Of a DNA stretch of 34,541 nt, positions 25,681 through 34,541 are shown piece by piece. This DNA comes from Priapulus caudatus (lineage: Eukaryota > Priapulida > Priapulimorpha > Priapulimorphida > Priapulidae): positions 184,301 through 218,841 of the forward strand of contig NW_014577667.1 of assembly GCF_000485595.1 (NCBI RefSeq), read 5' to 3'. Below the pieces are notes generated by a model that saw only the letters and a program-made list of their open reading frames with translations, was not told where the DNA came from and made no database searches. Every line of letters starts with the position of its first letter. Positions within the stretch are counted from its first letter, which is position 1. The position numbers and the translations under genes are program-made.

Positions 25681-27135
25681 GTTTATCAATGGAGAACCAC
25701 GACCTGCAGGAATTAAACACACAGGATAACTATGGAAACTTAGAAGTTTGAATGCTCACCCTTAATGGACTGGACCCTTCACAAGAAGTTTAAAATAAAT
25801 TATTCCTTACTGGTTTTATTCAGCATTTTCCTTCAATAAATAGCTGTCCGCCTCCAATCACACTCCGTGTTCCCCCTTTACTATCTCTCTCCTGCCTCTG
25901 GCCCCATTTCCACTCAATCTTATACCTCTACCCCTCTCCCTCTTCCAATAACTCTCCTGCATCTGCCCCCTTTCCAATCATGATCACTCTCTTGTCTGTA
26001 TACACTATTATATCAATTTTTTCATAAAACATGAAAGTTAGCTAGATAAATAATCTTAACGAGCAGAATGACATCACAAAGCGCTAATTTACTGCACTAA
26101 AATCGATAAACAAAACACAAATTTCCATGTATTGACATAATTGACATTATGGGTTGAAATGTTTGTGCTGTAATTCAGGTCACTATTAATGTTCAGCTCT
26201 TCAATCTGAATCTGACTATAAACAAAACTTTGAATCAAGCAGTGGAGCAAATCACAAACGTATGTTTTGAAACACAAGCTTCCTACAAAATTTACTTTCT
26301 ACATTCTTACCTATATATAGTATATTGACACTGGTTTTCCTGAAGTAAAATCTCTGAGCAGAGAGATACAATTCTTGCGTATACAAGTATACATCTTGCA
26401 TACACGTACAAGTATAAACATGACATAATTTTAAAGCACTCTTAATTTTGTTATTGCATAAAATAGAACATTACATTGAAAATAACAACATATATATTTC
26501 TGTAATTTGACAAAAATATTACTGGTTCTAAATGTTTGGAGCCCGTTTAAAAATGACATTGCCTAACATTTAGAGCACAGAGTTCTGTGATCCAGATTAC
26601 TAGTAATTGCGTTGCACATAAACATCTATTTGGGAAAACATGCCTACAAAATGTCTTCTTACAAAACTCTATTATGCTGGTACAGAGATAATATTATTAA
26701 CAACACTGCCTACATGCCAACAAATAATCAGAGATTAAATACAGATGGAAGTACAGTGGTACATAGGGTACAAATGACGGTAGCAGTCTGGGTGGTAGCC
26801 TGGTTGACCATGGCGATGCCTTCTTCTTTTAGTAGTAAAAAAATAAATTCAAACATTAGTCTCATTTCATTCATTTCAATTTGTCAATTTGTGCTCTTAT
26901 GAGACAGCCATGATAATCTGTATTTTGTGAACTGAACGCTACCATAAACAGTCTGTTTAGTCAGCAGTTGGACGCTCTAGCAGTCAATGCCAATGGAAAA
27001 AAACGAGTTTTCTTTTTTTACACTTTGTCGTGTGGAAATAGAAAATATAGCGTTGAGTTGCCAGGTATTTGGATCTGATTTATGCATGTCATCGGATTGA
27101 GATTACTTTACTAGCCTAAATGGGTTCATATATAA
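25681..27135. other. Intron 4, stretch right of the large element
   Basis: AT-rich non-coding sequence. It contains a C/T-rich degenerate repeat at about 25850-25990, with recurring CTCTCCTGC and CCTTTCCAATCA words. There are also short ATACAAGTATACA-like inverted words near 26380-26415. A 96-codon frame at 26612-26902 has no recognisable feature. Confidence 0.6.
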
Positions 27136-27196
27136 TATCAAGAGTTAATAAATACCTAAAGAGCTAAATAAAATAGGTGTTTATTAGCTCTTGATA
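27136..27196. mobile_element. Short palindromic TA-flanked element
   Basis: TATCAAGAGTTAATAAATAC pairs with GTGTTTATTAGCTCTTGATA, leaving a central AT-rich loop. It is a clear relative of the hairpin at 4861-4912, with the same TATCAAGAG/CTCTTGATA ends and TA borders, and carries no coding sequence. Confidence 0.75.
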
Positions 27197-27639
27197 CTAT
27201 AATAATATCATAATAATAAATGGGTTTTGAGTTACGTTACCTTGTCCTTGCAACGCTATGATCTATCACCTACACGCAGCTCCAGCTGTAGCTCACAAAC
27301 TGCATCCTTCTCCTTCAAGTACCTAGCCTAGTCTGCAAGCTGCGATTTTGTTCTCAACTTCATGATGGAAATCAACGTCTTTCCAGAGATTAGCACACTC
27401 TCTAAACTTCTTAAACCCTTTACTTCTAATTATTACTTTACTATGCGTATAGACACAAAGGGCATACAACAAAAACCTGAAGAATTTTCTTCTGAATAAT
27501 CAGAGGAAAGAATCGTGTCAGCAGACGCTCGCAGTGCTCGGCATAGATGTGAACAAAGCGTGTGATTGGCTAATAATTCTTACGCACTGCGATTCTTACT
27601 AGAGAGATGCACAGTGATTGGACGATATTTCTACGTCTA

Positions 27640-27682
27640 TACATACGTACGTACGTACGCACGCATGCACGCTAACACACAT
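27640..27682. repeat. Single related unit of the CGTACGTACGC minisatellite
   Basis: The words TACGTACGTACGCACGCATG and ACGCTAACACACAT match the array at 6390-6586. It lies about 70 bp upstream of the next B56 exon. Confidence 0.75.
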
Positions 27683-27754
27683 AAAAAACATACAAAACAT
27701 ACGTAACATACGTAACATACAATGTATCATATACAAGCTTCTTCTTTCTTGCAG

Positions 27755-27805
27755 ACAATCATGGGACTGTTGAAGTTTTGGCCAAAGGTTCACTCTCCAA
27801 AAGAG
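27755..27805 (+). CDS. PP2A B56 regulatory subunit, fifth visible exon
   Basis: A 51-nt exon encoding TIMGLLKFWPKVHSPKE, matching the VVMALLKYWPK-type stretch of B56-gamma. The strong acceptor CTTCTTTCTTGCAG and the GAG|GTGAGA donor place it in phase 0 on both sides. LLKFWPK retains the residues conserved across the B56 family, while the first two residues differ from the vertebrate form. It follows the 22-kb intron containing the large element. Loss of this exon by skipping would stay in frame. Confidence 0.95.
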
Positions 27806-28328
27806 GTGAGATATCTAAAGTGCCCAAATAGAAGACACAGTCAGATCCAATTAAAGCATAAGAACTAAGAATAATAATTTTATTTACAATTACGTATATT
27901 CATCCTTGATTTCTATTCCTTTCAATTCCGTTACGGCTGTTTTTCAATCCCTACTGCTTTTCTTTGTGTTATTTTTGTTTGGTTTATGTTTACGTTTTGG
28001 CCACGAGACTTTTTTTTCAGTTGTACGCTACATAAGTGCAAGGCGCGACATCCCACAACACAATGCATTATTTTTTTTTTATTTCGTGGGATTATTGAAC
28101 TTTCTAGGTTTTTTCAACCTTACGGATATTTGGACTCGAGTCCAAAGTTGAACATTTTCTAACTTTAAAAGTCCTTGCCCTTTTGAGTTTGTTTACCTTT
28201 TAGAATTTCATCGGCTCTTGGAATTTTTCATCTCTTGAAGTTTTTCAACTCTTGGAATTTTTCGAATCTCGAAATTTTCCAAAAACGAAGCTTCCCAGTC
28301 GAAAATCTTTCAAACTCCGCCGCCGCAG
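27806..28328. other. Intron 5
   Basis: Non-coding. The 3' half has a degenerate roughly 20-25-bp repeat of CTCTTGGAATTTTTC and CTCGAAATTTTCC words around 28200-28285. A CCGCCGCCGCAG acceptor precedes the next exon. Confidence 0.7.
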
Positions 28329-28576
28329 GTGATGTTCCTCAACGAGCTCGAGGAGATACTGGACGTCATTGAGCCGGCCGAGTTCAACAAGGTGATGTCA
28401 CCGCTGTTCCGGCAACTCGCCAAGTGCGTGTCGAGTCCGCACTTCCAGGTCGCCGAGCGCGCGCTCTACTACTGGAACAATGAGTACATCCTGAGCCTGA
28501 TCAGCGACAACGCGACGACGATCCTGCCCATCATGTTCCCGGCGCTCTACAGGAACTCGAAGGCGCACTGGAACAA
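28329..28576 (+). CDS. PP2A B56 regulatory subunit, sixth visible exon
   Basis: The largest visible exon. It reads [16 protein letters not shown], then [37 protein letters not shown] and [18 protein letters not shown], with the next Lys codon split [17 protein letters not shown] and [10 protein letters not shown] are gamma/delta-type, while alpha/epsilon members carry FKQISKCVSS and an LYKISKEHWN-like stretch. These residues form the C-terminal HEAT repeats that approach the PP2A catalytic subunit. Nearly every codon ends in G or C, in contrast to the neighbouring exon at 27755. The donor is AA|GTGAGC; a 30-bp minisatellite begins within the first bases of the intron. Confidence 0.98.
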
Positions 28577-29195
28577 GTGAGCGAGAGCGACTGGGCAGGG
28601 CGCAACAATGGGCGAGAGTGATTGAGTGGTGAGCGAGAGTGACTGAGCGGGGCGTGACAATGGGCGAGAGTGACTGAGCGGGGCGCGACAATGGGCGAGA
28701 GTGACTGAGTGGGAAGCGAGAGCGACTGAGCGGGGTGCGACAATGGGCGAGAGTGACTGAGCGGGCGCGAGAGTGACTGAGCAGGAAACGAGAGTGACTG
28801 AGCGGGGCGCGACAGTGGGCGAGAGTGACTGAGTGGGGCATGAGAGCGACTGAGCGGGGCACGATAGTGAGCGGGGCGCGACAGTGAGCGAGAGCGACTG
28901 AGCGGGGCGCGACAGTGGGCGAGAGCGACTGAGCGGGGCGCGACAGTGGGCGAGAGCGACTTGAGTGGGGCGCGACAGTTGGCGAGAGCGACTGAGCGGG
29001 GCGCGACAGTAGGCGAGAGCGACTGAGCGGGGCGCGACAGTGGACAAGAGCGACTGAGCGGGGCGCGACAGTGAGCGAGAGCGACTGAGCGGGGCGCGAC
29101 AGTGAGCGAGAGCGACTGAGCGGGGCGCGACAGTGAGCGAGAGCGACTGAGCGGGGTGCGACAGTGAGCGAGAGTGACTGAGCGGGGTAATGCAT
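28577..29195. repeat. 30-bp GC-rich minisatellite, about 20 copies
   Basis: The unit is GCGAGAGCGACTGAGCGGGG followed by CGCGACAGTG, 30 bp in the best copies, with several shortened units between 28700 and 28880. The period is a multiple of three, so frames stay open and produce Ser/Arg/Leu-rich products on the minus strand, which are not genes. The GTGAGC donor of the exon at 28329-28576 reads directly into the first unit; the repeat itself contains many GTGAGCGAGAG donor-like copies. Confidence 0.95.
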
Positions 29196-29439
29196 TTGTT
29201 GCCGTCAAGAAACGAACAGTGCAATTCGAAAAGATCGTTTTTCCCCCTGTTATTTATTTATCGTGTTTGTTGTTGGGGCGTGCACATTCATCGAAGTATT
29301 TATTTCGTATCCCCAAAATGGAGATGGGAGTGGGGGTGCGGAAGCTCTCTCCCTTGCCCCTCCCACCGGAAACTACTCTGCCCGTGTCGTCGTAGCAACC
29401 ATTCCAGACTCGCACGCTATTACTGCCACATGCCCGCCG

Positions 29440-29605
29440 AATTGATAGAGGGCGCTGACCGTACTGGTCACGCGGAGCATGGACAAATCGCTAGAGGGCG
29501 CTGGCTGTACAGGTCGCGCTGAGCGTGGACGAATCGCTAGAGGGCGCTGGCTGTACTGGTCGCGCTGAGCGTGGACGAATCGCTAGAGGGCGCTGGCTGT
29601 ACTGA
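29440..29605. promoter_or_regulatory. 46-bp tandem array with CTCF-core-like sites
   Basis: TAGAGGGCGCTG occurs at 29446, 29492, 29538 and 29584, exactly 46 bp apart. Each is followed by a GTACTGGTC/GTACAGGTC word and, in the first three units, GCGTGGACGAATCGC or a close variant. Known CTCF cores resemble AGRKGGCRS preceded by SY; three of the four copies fit that from C-T-A-G onward but lack the full CCA prefix. The last copy ends about 35 bp before the next B56 exon. Binding is inference. Confidence 0.5.
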
Positions 29606-29630
29606 TCGTGGATTTTGTCGTTGCTTGCAG

Positions 29631-29726
29631 GACGATACACGGGCTCATCTACAATGCACTGAAGCTGTTCATGGAGATGAACCAGAAGCTGTTTGACGAC
29701 TGCACGCAGAACTACAAAGCTCAGAG
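29631..29726 (+). CDS. PP2A B56 regulatory subunit, seventh visible exon
   Basis: The exon completes the split Lys and reads [20 protein letters not shown], then [11 protein letters not shown], with the next Arg split [23 protein letters not shown] is essentially the vertebrate gamma/delta sequence, whereas alpha/epsilon proteins have TIVALVYNVLK here. This supports the gamma/delta-like assignment. The acceptor is GTTGCTTGCAG and the donor AG|GTGCGT. Confidence 0.98.
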
Positions 29727-30424
29727 GTGCGTGGCGTCCGTTGTCAGTAGTCATATTAGCCATCATCCCAAAACGAAATTTTCCGGTGAGATGGCCTAGG
29801 GTGGATGAGATGATACGCTTGTTTTTGGACTAGTAAATTAATGTATCGCCAAACGTGTGTGTAAGGGCCACTAATTGGAAACTGCAGTAATGACCTTTAT
29901 ATACAGCTGGTTGTTCTATGGAGGTGTAAGGCTACACGTGGGAAATGTGAAAAGTGAGCTTCATCAACATCATAGTGTAGAGGTGGTGTCTAACACAGGT
30001 TTCACTTTGTGTAAATAGTGCTATAGGGTAATAGTAAATAGTAAATAGCTATTTAACAGAACCATTGTATTGTTTCCATGCAAAAAGCATTAATTCTAAA
30101 TTGTATTAAAATCTATTAGCATATAATGAGACGTGTCGATTTTTGCAACGTCTGCAGTTTTTTTCTTGCAGCTGTACTAATTGTGGTTTCCCAGAATACA
30201 AATACGATGTTCTACGAACGGAGCAGTCGTGTTGTAAAACATGGTTAGGTAGATCGATTAATCACTGCTACTATCATCGAGTGTCACCATCGTTAGCTAG
30301 AATATTTGTGAGGATGATTGACATGGGGTAGCTGAAATGCAATCAGTTTGGTATTCACTGCAGCGAAAATGCAACCGGTTTGGTATTTATTGTTGAATTA
30401 TAAGAATTTCTTCAACTTTAACAG
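29727..30424. other. Intron 7
   Basis: Non-coding AT-rich sequence with a small AATAGTAAATAGTAAATAG repeat near 30030. No RNA gene or mobile element is recognised. The acceptor TTTAACAG follows a pyrimidine-containing TTTCTTCAACTTTAACAG end. Confidence 0.65.
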
Positions 30425-30500
30425 AGACCAGGATAAGGAGAAGCACAGAGAGGTAGCGTGGCACAAGGTGTGCAGCCTGGCACGGCAAAACGTCGACTAC
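30425..30500 (+). CDS. PP2A B56 regulatory subunit, eighth visible exon
   Basis: After completing the split Arg, it reads DQDKEKHREVAWHKVC and SLARQNVDY. The charged helix and the (R)E-x-AW-x-K-x-x-x-LA-x-x-N pattern match the end of the conserved B56 core, corresponding to about human B56-gamma residue 441. It is more divergent than the preceding exons, as expected for this linker. The donor is TAC|GTGAGT, phase 0. Confidence 0.93.
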
Positions 30501-32514
30501 GTGAGTGCATCCGCCATGTTTATACGATTCTGTCTGCGTCACTACGCACGTACGATCATAGACACATGATGATGTCAAAGTGGAAGTGACCAATGCAATC
30601 AAGCTTTTACGTCTTACAATGATTACATTATATATTTATATTATTATTTATGTTATATATTATGCTATTATATCAATATATCTAATAATATTGATCTCGA
30701 TAATTCATCTATGTATAGTATCTATGTACACTCGTATCTACTGCTAGTATCTTCCCTATAGCGGTCACAACCCCCAAAGCGCCATCTGCGCATGCCAACT
30801 TTCACAGCCTGCATCTCTCTATTTACCCCGTGCGGATTCCGTTACTGAAAAAAGCCTGTCAAACCCGCAAACTCGCCCGGCCAACAAATCCGCTGAAAAA
30901 CCCCTCCAATCCGCAATCTTTCACACAATGTCCAAGCAACTAGCCTATGGACTATTGATTTTCTTGCCCCTCACCTCCATGATTCTCATCAGCTGCCTGC
31001 CCCGTATGCTAGAAAAACCGAAACCGAAAATCGAAATTAGAACAAACAGAGCATAAAACCACGCACCAGTTCAAGCCGTACTACTCACTCTCAGTTCAGC
31101 ATGTTTCGCGCTTCAGCATCGCTACGCACATCTGCATAATGCATACCTGTACCATTCACAAAGCTATGCATTTTCCTGATTCAATACAAAAATTTCTTAA
31201 TTTCAATCTTGCCGCATCCGTGGCCACGCCAAAGCATTCACTAGACAAATCCAGTGGCACACAACTCCACTCGCTGGCCTGCTCCTCTATCTATACTATA
31301 TATGGAATTTCTCTATTTAGTCAGCCGCTACGATCTTCACAATGCCCGATAGCGTACGTGGGCGAGCTGAACAGTGCGATACGCCCACGAATCTCTACAC
31401 ATATCTGCCCACCAGCAGTCAATAACACGAATAAACATTGTTATCAACGAGTCTTTCAAACGCATAAAGTCCAACCCATATCTACATGCTGTTACTACTA
31501 ACAATAGCTTTTGCTCCAATTTACTCCATACTTACTGCTGCAGCCGCAGGGTCTGTGGGCATGTCCCCCCCCCCCCCCCCCCGCCACCGCGATACTTGCC
31601 GCCGCAACCGTACCTTGGGCGCTACGCGTGCGACGTTATACCGGAAACGTACCCTGCTACTATCTATTATTGCCGGAACCGTACTTCGCCTACCTCCGAC
31701 TAACGATGGCTAGGAGTCCGCCTACGCCTACTCCGCTAACCCCAACCCCACACCCTAACACTAACCATATCAAATAGCCCCACCCAGCGCCGTACGTTCC
31801 GCGTCATACCTAGGCGGACAAGGCACCCTATGTAGCCATATTACCTATTTAATATTATTCTCAGGTGCTTCTAAGGTGGTGCTGTGCCCTGTCATCATAA
31901 ATGTCATACGTAACAGTTCATTCACCCATGCTTATTAATCTTCGATTAGACCGATATTCTAAATATTGCCCATAATACTCGGTGCCAATGTTCCAATGTC
32001 GATGTCTTACCCCGAATGTTTCCCTACTCGTGTCCCATAATATATAGTAATAGTACTAGAACTATAAACGCGAGCCACCAGATTTTTACCCAGCCCGCCA
32101 GCGGGTACCGCAGCGTACGTATATATATACTAGCCCCACAGAGAGAGCAGAAGAGAAGAGAGAGACAGCATAGATATACTACTATAATCATGTATTATAC
32201 ATACATTAATCGTTAATCAGATGCCGTTGACACAAAAGCTGACCCGTGTCGAGCAGATTACATAGTCTCATTAAGAGATTTCCAACAGTCTAAGAGTGGG
32301 AGGCAACATATATAAAACCAAAAGGCGTTGGTCGTCGACACTGGCCATATTGGCTAGCAAGCGACAGCGTATTAAACACCGCCGCGACAAGTGATAACGT
32401 TACATAGATAGAGATAGATTGATATATATGTATATACATTGATCATTAATCCATATGGTTTGACACGAAAGCTGTCCAATGATAACGTTAATGATGCGGA
32501 CGGTGATGTTACAG
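30501..32514. other. Intron 8
   Basis: Non-coding. A C-rich, G-poor + strand segment runs from about 30760 to 31800, including a run of 18 C at 31565-31582. Short frames there have no motif. TATA-rich words lie near 30625-30720 and 32118-32130. A diverged direct repeat (about 32205-32250 and 32440-32480, sharing ATTAATC and GACAC-AAAGCTG) occurs just before the next exon. Confidence 0.6.
31565..31582. repeat. Homopolymer run of 18 C
   Basis: An uninterrupted C tract in a C-rich intronic region. Its length in the assembly is unlikely to be exact. Confidence 0.9.
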
Positions 32515-32637
32515 AAGGATGGGCCGGCGCCGGCGCGGAGCTTGGTAGACGGGCTGCGCAAGCAGACGGCCGAACCGATGGACCTAGATGATTCTCAGCC
32601 CAGCTCAAGTAGGATAAAGAAAGAGATTGCCAAAGAG
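32515..32637 (+). CDS. PP2A B56 regulatory subunit, probable C-terminal tail exon
   Basis: If the acceptor is TTACAG at 32509-32514, this phase-0 exon gives KDGPAPARSLVDGLRKQT, AEPMDLDDSQPSSS and RIKKEIAKE. The preceding exon also ends in phase 0. An acidic/Ser-rich then basic tail is typical after the B56 core, but the tail is poorly conserved, so identity rests on frame, GC-rich third positions and position. Two endings are possible. A donor-like GAG|GTGAGC at 32638 would continue to a further exon beyond the window. Alternatively, read-through adds Val-Ser and stops at TAG (32644-32646), with AATAAA at 32798-32803 as a candidate polyadenylation signal. The polypyrimidine tract upstream is weak. 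Confidence 0.72.
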
Positions 32638-32646
32638 GTGAGCTAG

Positions 32647-32957
32647 TCATTTCGCTCTCGCCTCCTGTGCCAGCTACGATAAAAAGGCGACCGGGGTTGG
32701 GGGGAGGGAGGCAAGTTCTCAGAAACAAAATTAGTCCTGGCGCTAGTTTCAACGCGAAATTTCCTCTCGTGGATCGTTGACAGAATATAGTTTTGAGAAT
32801 AAAGTAGGATTTTTTTATTCTCGTAACCATTTTTCTGTCAGCTGTCTAAGAAAAGAAGTCGATGTTAAGACTAATGTTATGACTAATTTTGTTTCTGACA
32901 ACGGGCCCCAGATTAGTTAAGTGATATATCATACGGTTGATACATGATATATATGTG

Positions 32958-33001
<44 letters not shown>

Positions 33002-33005
33002 TGTG
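32647..33005. other. 3' UTR or intron, with GT/GCGT microsatellite
   Basis: AATAAA is at 32798-32803. The sequence is otherwise unremarkable until a TATATGTGTGTG/GCGTGCGT tract at about 32948-33008. Confidence 0.6.
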
Positions 33006-33008
33006 TGT

Positions 33009-33062
33009 ATATATCAGGAGTTAATGAGACACAAAATTTGTCTCATTAACTCCTGGTATATA
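33009..33062. mobile_element. Short palindromic TA-flanked element
   Basis: ATCAGGAGTTAATGAGACA pairs with TGTCTCATTAACTCCTGGTA over a short A/T loop, with TATATA on both sides. It is the cleanest palindrome in the window and shares CAGGAGT ends with hairpins at 4093 and 5433. It lies immediately after a GT/GCGT microsatellite. Confidence 0.75.
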
Positions 33063-33289
33063 TGTATACACGTGTGTGTCTGCCCATTGTGATAGCACTC
33101 TGTTTTATGTAAAAGTAATTGTCTGAACTAATATCTCATGTGGTACGGCCGTGCTGTACTGCTGTCTTGCCTTTGCAACCAAATGCTCTCTTACTGTTGT
33201 TGTTAGTGCCTGTACCTTATATGTTACGAATACGTTTATACAGTTGAGCTTAAAATATTAATTTGTAAAGTGAAAATAAATTCAATCTG
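33063..33289. other. Non-coding sequence between two elements
   Basis: No feature recognised apart from an AATAAA near 33274. Confidence 0.55.
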
Positions 33290-33524
33290 CAGGGCCGTAG
33301 GCTGAGCAAATTCCTGGGGGGGGGGGAAATTTCATGACTCAACTGTGTAATGATGAGCGACGGGCGCAGCTCTATAGCACGTCCATAGCGTGGAAGGGGT
33401 GGGTCTGAGACAAGGCCTTCATGAATAAGTGACCAAAATAAATCACGTTAGGGATATTTACGATTATTAGCTAAGGTTATATTTTAATTCCCCCCCCCAC
33501 ACACACACACAGGCTACAGCCCTG
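33290..33524. mobile_element. Second MITE, CAGGGC-ended
   Basis: The left end CAGGGCCGTAGGCT and the complement of the right end AGGCTACAGCCCTG match at 12 of 14 positions. A G-run on the left (about 33317-33327) faces a C-run plus CA repeat on the right (about 33490-33510). The 5-bp word ATCTG flanks both ends (33285-33289, 33525-33529) as a possible target duplication. CAGGG-type ends recall hAT-like elements, but those usually duplicate 8 bp, so the superfamily is unresolved. Confidence 0.7.
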
Positions 33525-33529
33525 ATCTG

Positions 33530-34355
33530 TATTATGTTTAGAAAAGTAAAGTAACATATTTGTGGACCATCGGCCACTGCTTTTCATTAGGACTAAGGAG
33601 ACAAATGATAATGTTTATGCGTGTTGTCCTTTTTATTATTAATTCGACCATATTCAATAATAGGCGTACTAAGCCTGTTAATGGTGCGATGTTAGGGGGG
33701 TATTAGTACTATAATACTGTGCATCTTACCGTGTATTTGACAGTATCTGTAATTTAGAAAATACAGTTTGTCCATCGATGCTAATGAGTCACCGTACCTC
33801 GTCTTCGTTAGAATTTATCGCAGTCTGATTTTCCTATCGTGTTTTCAATTATAACAGTCACGGTCCGCTCTTGTGAACTCGAATCATACCTGACTCGGCT
33901 TGGGTAACATATGTAAGCAGCATCTACCTATTGTCGTAGGTGGTAGATGGTAGAGTACGCGAGGGCTGCAGCTTAATGCGTTCGCAATATAATAAATCAC
34001 ATCTCCTAAAACGATTTCCTGTTTTTCAGCTACTAGTACCCGTGATTGCTTCGCATAAATGTTTAAATGCTGTTATTCGTATTCGTACAGCATTTGGAGC
34101 CGTGCAAAATTCCCCACGTTCAATAATCTGCATCTCTATTGTTAAATGCAGGCGATGTTTTAAGAGATATGATTTTCATGAAAGTTTCTCGCTGGTGGTG
34201 GTTCGATGTGGTGCATGTGGCAATGGTTTTGTTCCTTTCTATCCTCGATGCACATTAATGATGTTTGCAGCTTTTTTCTCAATAGATGCTCGTTAATTAT
34301 ACACAGCCCGTCCTGATGGAACAACACATAACTCCAACCAAAGAGCCTATAGTTT
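33530..34355. other. Non-coding sequence, no gene recognised
   Basis: An open frame of 118 codons at 33940-34296 begins with a non-ATG codon and shows no B56 tail motif or other domain, so it is not called. No further B56 exon was recognised. Confidence 0.5.
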
Positions 34356-34360
34356 TTATC

Positions 34361-34475
34361 AATATATATATATATAGAGATAGATATATGATATATATAT
34401 ATATATATATATATAGATAGATAGATATACGATATATATATATATATAATATATATATAGTAGTATATATATAGT
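34361..34475. repeat. (TA)n/TAGA microsatellite
   Basis: Alternating TATATA blocks broken by GATAGATAGATA words. An ACGTAACGTAACGTTTAAACG word repeat follows to the window end. Confidence 0.95.
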
Positions 34476-34541
34476 ACGTCTACGTGTTAGTTAGTTTACG
34501 TGACGTAACGTAACGTTTAAACGGTTAAACGTTAAAACGGT

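Noticed and set aside
28398-29224. Minus-strand frames of 225-265 codons rich in Ser, Leu, Arg
   Set aside because: The 30-bp period keeps several frames open at once. They overlap antisense to a conserved B56 exon and have no domain.
31374-31777. Proline-rich frames around 31.5 kb
   Set aside because: They arise from an 18-C run and C-rich intron sequence, with three overlapping frames open in the same place.

Overview
The window is nuclear DNA from an intron-rich animal, most likely an invertebrate. It carries the middle and 3' part of one recognisable host gene, a B56-type regulatory (B') subunit of protein phosphatase 2A. The subtype resembles the vertebrate gamma/delta (PPP2R5C/PPP2R5D) and fly well-rounded group. 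Eight exons read on the + strand at 1412-1504, 3635-3765, 4156-4215, 5557-5719, 27755-27805, 28329-28576, 29631-29726 and 30425-30500. A probable ninth is at 32515-32637. All have AG/GT borders and compatible phases. Together they give about 347 codons, from roughly residue 136 of human B56-gamma to its variable C-terminal tail. The 5' exons lie upstream of the window. The species cannot be named from this sequence.

The rest is intron and repeat. The left part (1-5556) holds a 13-bp satellite, a TTAA-flanked MITE, a large TC/TCC microsatellite, an 82-bp tandem array and several short palindromic hairpins. Intron 4 of the visible gene is about 22 kb (5720-27754). It is swollen by an approximately 18.5-kb structure bounded by 0.6-0.75-kb terminal inverted repeats (about 6588-7189 and 24309-25037). 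This looks like a very large DNA transposon. Inside its left arm is an ORF (8335-9021) with two C..C/HxxC zinc-binding modules, of a type seen in large mobile-element-associated proteins of aquatic invertebrates.

Most of the element interior (about 8990-24250) looks like unpolished long-read gap fill. It contains a 25-N gap, two indel-riddled direct copies of one segment (8990-10766 and about 19490-21365), and no sustained coding frame. ORFs there should not be trusted.

The right part (25038-34541) has a 157-bp tandem repeat and more palindromic hairpins. A 30-bp GC-rich minisatellite of about 20 copies starts right after the donor of exon 6. A 46-bp tandem array just upstream of exon 7 resembles the core of the bilaterian CTCF motif. 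A second MITE (33290-33524) and TA/GT microsatellites lie near the end. The main points of interest are the giant inverted-repeat element with its zinc-module protein, the TA-flanked hairpin family whose ends resemble the tips of that element, and the CTCF-like array.
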